From assembly GCA_022496185.1 (NCBI GenBank), contig WTXG01000026.1:248001-312000 (forward strand): a stretch of DNA of 64,000 nt, written 5' to 3'. The position numbers and the translations under genes are program-made. The notes beneath the pieces are model-generated. The model ran no database searches. It saw nothing but the letters and a program-made list of their open reading frames with translations, and was not told where the DNA came from. The stretch's first letter is position 1. Each line of letters begins with the position of its first letter. This document shows, piece by piece, positions 55,801-64,000 of this stretch. This DNA comes from Multifurca ochricompacta (lineage: Eukaryota; Basidiomycota; Agaricomycetes; Russulales; Russulaceae).

Positions 55801-56996
55801 CAACATCCCCTGAATCAGAATGTCAAAGACTTGATTGATCGTGCGCTTCCAGAGCTCTTAGATATGTATGATGGCGAGGACAACAAGTAGGTCGCTTGAT
55901 ACTTGGTGAGGAGATGGACATCTTCATACCTATTTTTCAGGGGTGTCGTTTCCACGCTTTGCGTTGGCCTTGCTGAGACCATCAACAAGATTGGACCTGC
56001 ACTCCTTGAGCAATGTCAGTCATCTAAGACATGTACTCAAGGGATTCTTCTGACTCGCCACCGCGCAGATTACGATAGGCTCTGCTCGATGGCCAAGGAG
56101 ATCCTTGAGCAGAAGGCCATCTGCCAACAAGACCCCGATCAGGATGCCGATGAGGAGGCGCCAGAGGACCAGGCTGAGTATGACTCAGTGTTAATTTCTT
56201 CGGCCGGGGATCTTGTCGCGGCTATGGCCAATGCGCTTGGCGCGGACTTCGCGCAAGCTTTCAATACATTCTACCCCCTCATAGCGAAATACTACGTACG
56301 TGTCATATCTCTGCTTAGTCCAACAATCACCGATGCCGTGCGTATCTCGTATAGAAAAAGAGCCGCTCTCTCAGCGATCGTTCCTCGGCGATTGGGTGCT
56401 TGGCCGAGATCATTTCCGGGATAAAGGGGGCAATAACCCCATCTACCGAGCCGTTGCTCGAGCTACTCTGGCGCGCCATCAGTGACCCGGATGCTGAAGT
56501 CCAGAGCAACGCGGCGTTTGCGACAGGCTTACTGGTGGAAAACTCCGAACAAGACCTGTCGCCGCAGTATATTGCGCTGCTCGGCGCCTTGCAACCACTC
56601 TTCAACCTGCCGGCAGATGCCCCGGCCCCACGCCTCAATGCGCGGGACAACGCCTGCGGCGCTGTAGCACGACTGATTCTGCGTAACGCTAGTGCGGTGC
56701 CGCTCGCTCAGGTGTTGCCTGTACTATTTGCCGCTCTTCCACTGCAGAATGACCTCCTCGAGAACCGACCGGTGTTCCGGGCAGTGCTGTATCTGTCCCA
56801 GACACAGCCAGATGTACTTTCGCAGTATCTAGACGGGCTACTGCGTGTATTTGCGCAGGTATTGGACCCGAGTGGGCCCGATCAGATTGGCGACGAGGTG
56901 CGGGCGGGCTTGATTGGGCTCATCGGCGCACTCAATGCCCGGTCGCCGGAAAAGGTGCAACAGGCGGGGTTAGGCGCGTTTGTACCGGGGGCTTGA
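52898..56996 (+). CDS. KAP123: Importin beta-4 / Kap123-type karyopherin, about 16 exons
   Basis: Nuclear import receptor built of HEAT repeats, known in yeast for carrying ribosomal proteins and histones through the nuclear pore. The start ATG 52898 gives M-D before intron 1; exon 2 reads PTFVQNLHNLLLQSTTND. Further exons give VRQLAAIELRKRVS (importin N-terminal domain), LVRHSTARVIAAIAGIEIP, LLPFLHETATSS, an acidic insert TTEEEPEDIDDDAPA (54287-54343), ALGVSVEGCSEYMTPLM, ALVADPATQRSACTALDALLE, ASTREHFLPFVEQTALEL, an acidic loop QDPDQDADEEAPEDQAEYD near 56130-56180, and VQSNAAFATGLLVENSEQD. The stop is TGA 56994-56996. Total length is about 1,050-1,080 aa, close to the family norm of about 1,100. 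Most introns are GT-AG; the one starting at 54344 appears to use GC (CGC|GCAAGT). No break was seen, so the gene should be functional. Confidence 0.93.
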
Positions 56997-57375
56997 ACAT
57001 GCAGATTCTCCTCCCCCTCCTGCTTGTTCCTCTCAGATTTTACACTTGGTGATGCACTTTGATATCTCCCACCCCCCTGGTTTTGCCTTTACTCTTACTA
57101 TACGTTCCATGTCTCTCTCTCCTCCCGGCCCCGTCCTCGTGATCTGGATTTTTATGATGTTTAGACGTTTAACAGAATTTGTACTCGGGAAATTAAACAC
57201 GCGCGGATTTACAGTTAGAGGCAACGAATATGTGGCATATAAATAAATAAAATTTGAAAGAGTGGACCTTTTTGACGACTAGCTTGTCCATATTCAAGGG
57301 CATTTGAGGCGGTCAACAGCCCAGCGCCATTTCTAACAATCAATCAATTACGACATCCACAGGGAATTTGAAAGT
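56997..57375. other. Importin 3' region
   Basis: Pyrimidine-rich then AT-rich downstream sequence, with AATAAATAAAAT near 57240-57252 as a possible poly(A) signal. No gene seen. Confidence 0.45.
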
Positions 57376-58290
57376 TCACCGATCGATCCGATTATCAGAT
57401 TGGACCAGAAAGAAAAAAAAAGACGTAACGAAGGCATGAACGATGCGCCACGCATTTGGACCTCCATTGTATATGTGGTAAGAATCGAGCGCGTAAGGAT
57501 CACTGCCGGGAAGATACGAGATGGGAACGGTCATGGGTGCCGGAGGAAGGCTGCGATCATCGTGATTCGGGAGATGACCGTACTTGATCATGCGGCTTGT
57601 CTGCGCGACCGCTAGAAACGGGATGATGGTAAAGGTAGGCTGTGAATAAGGCTATGAGACGTTTTGCGCGGATTGATTGCAGGCCAAGGCAGCGAATGCA
57701 GTCTTTGAGTTCGGCGGGGTCAGCTTAAATGGTAGCAGTGGTAGCAGTGGTAGCAGCAGCATTCAGGGGTAGTAATGGAGGTGATGGGTCAAAAGATAGG
57801 CAAATTTTCTAAGCGTTGAGCCGTTTTGAACGAAAAAAAAAAAGAAGAGGGAAAGAAGGATTAAACCTTGAGCGAGAGACTCGGGCGTTGACCATCGTTC
57901 CGTGTGCGTCCAAAATATGGGGATGGCTACGCGCCGTGAAGCCTTACTTATTGAGAGGCATCACGAAGTTTCCAGGGGTCATCTGCGACGCATTCTGTGG
58001 AGAGATGAACGACGACGGGTATGGTCGGGTTAAATTTGTGCTATGCTTATGCACCTCGCATGAGGACTGGCTTTGCATCGAGAAGTCGTTGGGTATCGGT
58101 CGAGAGATGTGAGAAAGAAGGCGATGTGTAGACTGGTGAGTTGGTTAGGAGACATAGGTGCTCTTGTCGGATTGGTCGCGGTCGAGTGATTGTCGGTCTG
58201 GGAGCTCTCGAGTGATGGCCGCTTCGAGGATAGAACTCGGTAGGCCATCAGACATCAGGTTGGTATAGTCGTCGTCGTCGTCGTCGAGGA
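57376..58290 (-). CDS. Possible multi-exon gene of unknown function
   Basis: Three minus-strand stretches read like protein. The first, near 58140-58300, has an aspartate run then YTNLMSDGLPSSIL, with EAAITRELPDRQSLDRDQ after it. The second, about 57950-57990, is ASQMTPGNFVMPLN, bounded by a cag acceptor and a gtaag donor. The third, about 57440-57600, is MIKYGHLPNHDDRSLPPAP followed by VPISYLPGSDPYALDSYH. I could not join them in frame with canonical splice sites. The placement, convergent to importin and divergent from the Axl2-like gene, is natural for a host gene. No family recognised; it may be a real gene with missed exons or a remnant. Confidence 0.35.
58267..58288. repeat. (TCG/GTC)n trinucleotide run
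   Basis: Seven or so GTC units; on the minus strand they encode the Asp run of the uncertain gene. Confidence 0.7.
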
Positions 58291-58539
58291 AAGGTACCCT
58301 CTCAAAAGAAATATTTATTATTTACTCTTAATTTAAATTTAAGATCTTAACTTAATTAATTCAACCATATCCCCTCCCCTTCCCCTATCTCTTCCCCTTC
58401 TCGTCGCAGCCAGTGCGTCGCCGCCGCCCGCCGTTCTTCTCCTTAACGTACGTTCGTCGTTATATACAACAGCGAGGTCGCTGGACGACATCGCGCTCGT
58501 GCTCCTCGACATTTTACCCTCCTTCGGATTCTCATCGCT
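58291..58539. promoter_or_regulatory. Upstream region of the AXL2-like gene
   Basis: An AT-rich core (58305-58370, TATTTATTATTTACTC...TTAATTAATTC) is followed by a CT-rich leader (58372-58400) before the ATG. It may be shared with the divergent minus-strand gene. No specific site could be assigned. Confidence 0.35.
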
Positions 58540-61500
58540 ATGTTCATCCTTCTTTTTCTTCTTTTCTTTGTCTTTCAAGTCTTTACCCTCGTGCTTGCCA
58601 TCCCGTTCGAGTCTTCCTCCTCTTCCGTTTCCGTGCCTGTACCCCTCGATGGCCAACTCCCACCCATCGCGCGCATCAACTCACCCTACTCCTGGACTTT
58701 TGCAAATGGGACTTTTCTATCTGAAGGGAACACTCCCCTCGCTTATTCGGCGTATTTCCTCCCGGCTTGGCTCTCGTTCAACTCTTCCACTCGGACCTTT
58801 AGTGGAACACCTGCCCCAGAGGACGAGGGTACTCCCCGCATTAAAGTTGTGGCGACTGACACCGAGACGTCTGACTCTGCATCCTCATTTGTCTCTCTCT
58901 GCGTCACGCATTACCCCGCCCCGGACCTCTCCATATCCGTCTCATCTCAGTTCAGACCTGAAAACCCCTCTCTCTCATCTGTCTTCTTGCTGTCTGAATA
59001 CTCGGCGCTTTCTACGACACAGGATCCGACCCTCCGGATTCCATCCAGCTGGTCCTTCAGTATCGGCTTTGAAGGCGAGACGTTTACGACCCCGGATGGC
59101 ATTCGCTATGCTGCTTTGCAGGTAGATGGCTCTCCTCTGCCGTCTTGGATGGAGTTTGATCCTAATGAAATAACGCTTGGGGGTGTAGCACCCCCTCTTC
59201 GTGCGCTCCCTACACCATACTTTCTCTCTCTCGCTCTCCATGCGTCTGACAAGTTTGGCTTTTCTGCTGCATCTGTGCCGTTCAATGTGGTTATCGCATC
59301 TCGTGAGCTACATGCGCCCTTCGGTGGTCTGCCTACTATCAACATCACCTCGTCTGAGCCTCTCGATGTCTCTCTCAATTCTCCCTCAGATTTTACTGGT
59401 GTGCTTGTAGACGACGCTCCTGTAGATCTTCAGGAAGTGGCTTCGCTTGCGATCGATGTTTCACAGCACAGCTGGCTTCACTATGATGCAGATTCACGTC
59501 GGCTTTCTGGGCAGCCCCCGAGTGACTTAAGCTCGCAAGACGCTACTGTTCTCCCTGTCGTCCTTACCACAACTTTCAACCAAACCTTGCAAACCCAAGT
59601 CAAAATTGCAGTCGTGCCTTCGTATTTCTCCCAAGATACGCTTCCTCCGATTTTTGCGGCTCCTGGCAGAGAGATACACTTTAGTTTAAGATCGTTCTTC
59701 TCGAACGCGACGCAGGGAGACGACGTTGATCTGACCGCCTCGTATGACCCCTCGGATGCTGGGACTTACTTGTACTTTGACACATCCTCCGCAGTCTTAT
59801 CCGGAACTATCCCATCGGCGGGCACAGGTTATAGTCACATTACGGTTTCATTTACTGCCTACTCTCGATTGACACACTCGACGTCTCACACTAGTCTTCC
59901 CATCTCGCTTACTCTCGCGGATTACAAACATTCGCAACCTGCTTCCGGACAGCGATCCCGTACACCGCACAAGAGACTTGCTTTGGGACTAGGAATAGCG
60001 CTTGGCGGGCTTGGCGGGTTGCTCATACTTGGGTTCCTACTGGCAGCACTCCGGCGGTGCGCGCGCACACCTGACTCGGCGCTTACGGGTACGGCCGCGA
60101 CGCGTGCCATGACGGAGAGTGATCGGCGGTGGTATGGCATCGGGAGCGTCGCTCGAGTGGAGGGAGACCGTGCAGACAATGTGGAAAAGGGCTACGGCGT
60201 TGGTGCTAGCGGGCGATGGGGCGATCTAGGTCTCGGGCTATCTCGCACGATGACTCGTGCATCGTCGTCGAGCGATGAGTATTCAATAGCTAATCCAGGC
60301 CAGTTGAGCAAAGCTGAGTTCCTTGGGCGCTTACGAGAGACGGTGCGTAAAGTGAGCAATCGTTACCGTCGCGCCCGTAAATCGGCCATTGGACGGCCGA
60401 TGCCCGCGTTCAGAACGGAGGGGGTAGACCCACGTCTCATGACGATGCTCGCCGGTACACCACTAGTTGATGCTGCTGCTGCTACACCGACGATACCCCC
60501 ACTTGCAGGTTACGAACCTGTGGGTTACTCGGCGTCGAGCCTGCGTGGTTCGCCATCATCATCGACAGGCGAGCGTTCCATCCCGCACAGGCGCGCCGAC
60601 TTTGCCCCTCCGCGCATGCCAGCGCCCGTCGGAGTCGGAGTCACATCCACAGCAGCCGATAAAACTGCTACTGCCGCCTCTGCTCCTGTTGTTGCTGGTG
60701 TTGCAAGACGCTCACTGGACTCGGTCATGTCCCTAGCCTCGGACTCTTCCACTCGTTCGCATGCGGCTGAGGCCGTCGTGCATCGTGCGGCGCGGGCTCG
60801 CAGCGTACGTAGTGTGCGACACAGCGCTAGCGGATACTCGTATTCTCAGGTAGATCCTGATGGTGGTGGACGACATGCACGGCTCGTGCCGTTTACCGCT
60901 GGTCGGGTATCTGCGCCGTCGCGGGATGGCGGGGGGAATGTAGGTGGAGGAACAAGAGCAGGGACAGGGACAGGAGGAGGGGACGCGGTAAGGGATGGGG
61001 AAGGGCTGCCACCCGTGCGTGCTTCGAGTTTGAGCGCGAGCGTCGTGAGAGTGGTGATGCCTCCTGCTCCGCCTGCTGTCCTGGTGAACAATCTTGTTGG
61101 TGGTGGGATCGAAGCGGACGAGTTGCAAGTGGGGTTACGTTACGTGCGCGCGTTGGGCGAAGACACGCGAGATGCCATCTCGGGCTCTTTCTCCTCTCTC
61201 GAGTCTTCACATCGAGCCCGGTCGAGTATGGGAAGTGGAGGACGCGCGGCGGGAGAGGTCCTGCGGGTGCTGGTTCGCGTTGGAGAGCGCTTCCGATTCC
61301 GGTTACCCGTGCGTGGTGGCGCTAGTAGCGCTTCCGGTGGCGGTAGCAGCGGTGGGAATGGGGGTTGGGGTTGGGGGCCTCTAGTGGCAAGGCGGGTCTC
61401 CGGAGAGCTGCTTCCGGCGTTTTTGTATGCGGATTTGGACGCCGCAAGAGGGGACAAACATCGGGATACGGTCAAGTTTTGGGGCGTCCCGCGGGCGGAC

Positions 61501-61590
61501 GATGTTGGGCAGGTGCATTTGGGCGTTTATGCAGCTGATGGGGTGTGCGTGGCCCAAGCGGTGATTGAAGTTCTGACTCGCAGTAGCTAA
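58540..61590 (+). CDS. AXL2: Axl2-like plasma membrane protein with cadherin-like domains
   Basis: Single-exon gene, 1016 aa, ATG at 58540 and TAA at 61588-61590. Residues 1-20 are a signal peptide (MFILLFLLFFVFQVFTLVLA). The extracellular part has repeated dystroglycan-type cadherin-like units, recognisable by 'LPxWLxFNxxTRTFSGTP' (residues 73-90), 'LPSWMEFDPNEITLGG' and 'WLHYDADSRRLSGQPP'. A single membrane helix lies near residues 483-507 (LGIALGGLGGLLILGFLL), followed by basic residues and a long, low-complexity, Ser/Gly-rich cytoplasmic tail of about 500 aa that ends in another cadherin-like piece (KFWGVPRADDVGQVHLGVY). Yeast Axl2 marks the axial bud site; the homologue in a filamentous fungus probably acts in polarity or septation, which is inference. 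The domain order and length fit the family. Confidence 0.85.
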   Translation: MFILLFLLFFVFQVFTLVLAIPFESSSSSVSVPVPLDGQLPPIARINSPYSWTFANGTFLSEGNTPLAYSAYFLPAWLSFNSSTRTFSGTPAPEDEGTPRIKVVATDTETSDSASSFVSLCVTHYPAPDLSISVSSQFRPENPSLSSVFLLSEYSALSTTQDPTLRIPSSWSFSIGFEGETFTTPDGIRYAALQVDGSPLPSWMEFDPNEITLGGVAPPLRALPTPYFLSLALHASDKFGFSAASVPFNVVIASRELHAPFGGLPTINITSSEPLDVSLNSPSDFTGVLVDDAPVDLQEVASLAIDVSQHSWLHYDADSRRLSGQPPSDLSSQDATVLPVVLTTTFNQTLQTQVKIAVVPSYFSQDTLPPIFAAPGREIHFSLRSFFSNATQGDDVDLTASYDPSDAGTYLYFDTSSAVLSGTIPSAGTGYSHITVSFTAYSRLTHSTSHTSLPISLTLADYKHSQPASGQRSRTPHKRLALGLGIALGGLGGLLILGFLLAALRRCARTPDSALTGTAATRAMTESDRRWYGIGSVARVEGDRADNVEKGYGVGASGRWGDLGLGLSRTMTRASSSSDEYSIANPGQLSKAEFLGRLRETVRKVSNRYRRARKSAIGRPMPAFRTEGVDPRLMTMLAGTPLVDAAAATPTIPPLAGYEPVGYSASSLRGSPSSSTGERSIPHRRADFAPPRMPAPVGVGVTSTAADKTATAASAPVVAGVARRSLDSVMSLASDSSTRSHAAEAVVHRAARARSVRSVRHSASGYSYSQVDPDGGGRHARLVPFTAGRVSAPSRDGGGNVGGGTRAGTGTGGGDAVRDGEGLPPVRASSLSASVVRVVMPPAPPAVLVNNLVGGGIEADELQVGLRYVRALGEDTRDAISGSFSSLESSHRARSSMGSGGRAAGEVLRVLVRVGERFRFRLPVRGGASSASGGGSSGGNGGWGWGPLVARRVSGELLPAFLYADLDAARGDKHRDTVKFWGVPRADDVGQVHLGVYAADGVCVAQAVIEVLTRSS

Positions 61591-61592
61591 AT

Positions 61593-61602
61593 AGACAGAC
61601 AG

Positions 61603-61636
<34 letters not shown>

Positions 61637-61637
61637 T
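61593..61637. repeat. (ACAG)n tetranucleotide repeat
   Basis: About eleven GACA/ACAG units with one GACG variant, starting 2-3 nt after the stop codon of the AXL2-like gene, so it lies in its 3' UTR. Confidence 0.9.
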
Positions 61638-62089
61638 ATAATAAAAAGACATTATCATGTTGTATGTATTAATGATTTGATTTGATATAGAGACATACAG
61701 GCAAACAGATTGATTGACTGTGACACTGTGACACAGACAGGCATATCACGTCGTAGAGTACTTCATTATCATTCATGTTCATATCAACTCGGAAGAAAAG
61801 GCTTCTACAGGAAGATCTTTGAAAAAGACGAAAGCAGAGGTCTGACGAGTTGAAATGTACATGACGCGCAGAAAAAAGAAAAGAAAAAATACAGAAGAGA
61901 AAGGTTATGAGATGCACGACCCCCACCATCCACGTCCGTCGTCCCATCCAATCTATTCGCCGTGCCGTCCAATCTTCCTTCCGTTCAGCATTTCCTCTTT
62001 CTCGCGCTGTCTCTTTCTCTCTCTCTCATTCCTCAAAATCAATAATCGTCTATTTCATCTTCTCTCTCTAATGAAACTCAATCACCCCA
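61638..62089. other. Convergent intergenic region
   Basis: Between two convergent genes; holds a possible poly(A) signal ATAATAAAAAG (61638-61648) and TC-rich sequence near 62005-62035. No gene seen. Confidence 0.45.
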
Positions 62090-62540
62090 TTATGACTTCC
62101 AAATGAGAATGGCAAGGGAGCCAATATAAAAGTAAATGAAATGTTTGGTTTCTGCAGAAAGGGTTGGGAGTGGGGGTCAATATATATAGAGAGATAGAGG
62201 AGATGGATGGATGAGTGTGGAGGGGAAAAGGGGAGGAAATGAGAGGGAGAGAGAGAAAACTCGAACGCGTACCGTGGGTAACGTAGCTCCCAAAATTCTT
62301 GCCAACGACGACGTGCCAGGTAGGCCCATGGCGTCTGTCAAATTCCTTCTTGATCTGCGCGGCGATGTCCTTCTCGATGTTGAATTTTTCAAGGGCGGTT
62401 GAAGCAATGTCAACAGACTCCTGCTGCATCTCCTCGCTCATGTCGACGTTCTTGATGATCGCCTTGGGACCCGTGCTGCCCGCTGCCCCACCGATGCTGG
62501 CATCTGCGGAACTGGAATTCGCGTCGAATTTTTCTGACAT
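62090..62540 (-). CDS. DYN2: Dynein light chain LC8
   Basis: Two exons, 62273-62540 and 62090-62151, split by a 121-nt GT-AG intron inside the codon for Glu; 109 aa in total. The core has the LC8 signature: [55 protein letters not shown] and, in exon 2, [22 protein letters not shown]8 is a small homodimeric hub that sits on dynein intermediate chain and many other partners. Compared with the usual 85-90 residues there is an N-terminal extension of about 20 residues rich in Ser, Ala and Gly. The C-terminus is one residue shorter than the usual KSG. All core positions look intact. Confidence 0.94.
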
Positions 62541-64000
62541 TTTTGTCGTTGTTGTTCGTGTGAAGTGGAGTTAATAAGGAATAAGGTGAGGGAATTTGGA
62601 ATGGAAGTAAGTGGATTGGATTGGATTGGATTGGAAAGGTGGGGGGTTGAAGGTAAAAGTAAAGGTAAAGGTGGAGGTAAAAGATGATGTTGATGGTTGA
62701 TGATGATAATGTTGATGATGATGACGATGACACTGATGATGTGAATGGATTAAACCCGCTCGTTGTCGTCCTTTTAAGAAGAGCTCAAGATATGAAGTGC
62801 GCGCGTGTGCTGCGTGTGTGCGCGTGTGGTTGAACCACGTGGATTCGATGGTCATTGGTGTCCTTCCCGCGCGCCCCCTCGACCTCGACTGGACTCAACT
62901 GAAACTGAACATCAACCATCCATCCATCCATCTATCCATCCATCTGAGACACACGGGTACAGACAGAGAGTGAGAGAGAAAGGTGTAGATACTCATAACA
63001 CATACACATGTCCTCGCTCGCAAAAACCACGACAACACGTTCAAAGTTTAATACCCGCGTTGACTATTAATAGATAGAAATTTGTCCGCGGTCAACCTTA
63101 TGTTCTCGTCCTCGTTCCTTCCTCCTCTCATCACCCACCAACAACCCCCCCTTTTTTGGTTTCAACACTTTAAATACCGCATATCCGCCCTCCATTCATC
63201 CTTCTCCTTCTCCTTCTCCTTCTCCCCGTCCTCCGCACTCCCCACGTTTCTCCGAAGCAACCGAGTTGTCTCCCTTTGACCTTCTTCTCCCGCGTTAAGT
63301 TCCCATCTCTATTACCAATACACCCCCGTTTCTTTCCCTCCCCCCCTCTCTCTCTTTCTCTCTCACGCACACTCATTCACTCATTCATTATTCATGAATG
63401 ATCATGAACCACGTACCCATCTCACAAGCGTGCGCGTGGCTTTCGCGTGGGCTTCCCATACAACACAACCCCGTTGCCGCACAAGTGAAGGAGAATGAAT
63501 CTTATTTTATTTCCGATTGTGTTCTGTCCCCAACCAACCCATCTATATCGATTTTCACTTCTTAAGTTTTTGGGTTTGGCGTCCCCCTCTTTACCCGCTC
63601 GCGCGCTCACACAGCGTACTCGTGTTTGCTTGGAGCTTCCAGCGCCCATCCATGACACAACCATCATTCACACGTGCTGTTCCATCGCTTTGCGCACGCA
63701 CGCGCGTGTTCAGTTACCATATCTTTTTTTTCTCCTCTTACAGGCGGGGGATCTTTTGGGTTGTTCAATGGAATGGCACCCCTATTGACAGGTGATGAGG
63801 CTCTTAGGGATAGGTAGGTGTGTGGTGATTATATCTACACCACGGCGATGGGACGGACTCCCCGTCCTTGTCTCTTTCTTCTCTTCATCTTGGCCCAGAT
63901 GAGTTCATGTCCCGAGGGTAATCACCTGACCCTCTCACCGCGCCTCCCCACCTTTCCTCTCTTCTCCTCTCCTCTCCTCTCCGGAGTAGGCCTGACTCGA
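62541..64000. other. Intergenic, low-complexity; no gene seen
   Basis: Contains the LC8 promoter side and simple repeats: GGATT units (about 62612-62636), GTAAAG units (62650-62685), GATGATGATG (62690-62740), CATC units (62915-62943), CTTCTC units (63200-63224) and TC-rich tracts. A possible first exon on the plus strand near 63765 (ATGGCACCC...ACAG|GTGATG) cannot be tested because the window ends. Confidence 0.45.

Noticed and set aside
1..64000. tRNA, rRNA, riboswitch or replication-origin features
   Set aside because: I looked for cloverleaf landmarks and conserved rRNA words and found none that hold; nothing is reported.

Overview
This is a fungal genome segment, most likely from an agaricomycete (mushroom-forming basidiomycete lineage). 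The host genes are intron-dense with short GT-AG introns of about 50-60 nt. They include a KAP123/IPO4-type importin, an Axl2-like cadherin-fold membrane protein, an LC8 dynein light chain, a flavin monooxygenase and a fungal multi-span membrane protein. I saw no bacterial-style operons, rRNA, tRNA or CRISPR.

Layout: (1) 1-11.7 kb is gene-bearing: an eight-exon membrane protein (minus, 1942-3418), a multi-exon FAD monooxygenase (minus, 6220-8868) and a three-exon small unknown gene (plus, 9556-10175), with AT/GT-rich spacers. (2) About 11.7-52 kb is a nested transposon cluster with no host gene. It holds four Ty3/gypsy chromovirus-type elements on the minus strand: A (12975-20325), B (21647-30913), C (30914-33940, 3' half missing) and D (40571-48682, complete, target duplication ATTTT). 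It also holds a broken Ty1/copia element (34795-37874), copia solo LTRs with 5-bp target duplications, copies of AT-rich hAT-like repeats, a hAT-type element with an 8-bp duplication (CCCTTATA, 39922-51564) that carries gypsy D and a palindromic Tc1/mariner element, and fragments of further LTRs. (3) 52.9-62.5 kb is gene-bearing again: importin (plus), an uncertain minus-strand coding region, the Axl2-like gene (plus) and the LC8 gene (minus). 62.5-64 kb is low-complexity spacer.

Main new observations: (a) all four gypsy elements carry, 2 nt inside the 5' LTR, a 10-11 nt primer-binding site complementary to the predicted 5' end of their own transcript, placed 27-28 nt from the LTR TATA box. 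The pairing co-varies between A/C/D and B, which suggests Tf1-like self-priming. (b) Elements A and D carry an extra third ORF after pol with a conserved N-terminal block, a helical segment and four CCHC-like zinc knuckles. (c) Element B carries about 2.8 kb of coding-like sequence between its 5' LTR and gag. (d) gag and pol of all four are joined by a conserved -1 overlap at GGATTTTT(G/A). (e) The differences between the two LTRs of D, and nearly all premature stops, are CpG transitions (CGA to TGA), the mark of cytosine methylation or a RIP-like process. (f) The cluster is layered well enough to read the order of insertions.

All coordinates of exons, LTR ends and repeats come from reading by eye; no similarity search, alignment or folding program was run.
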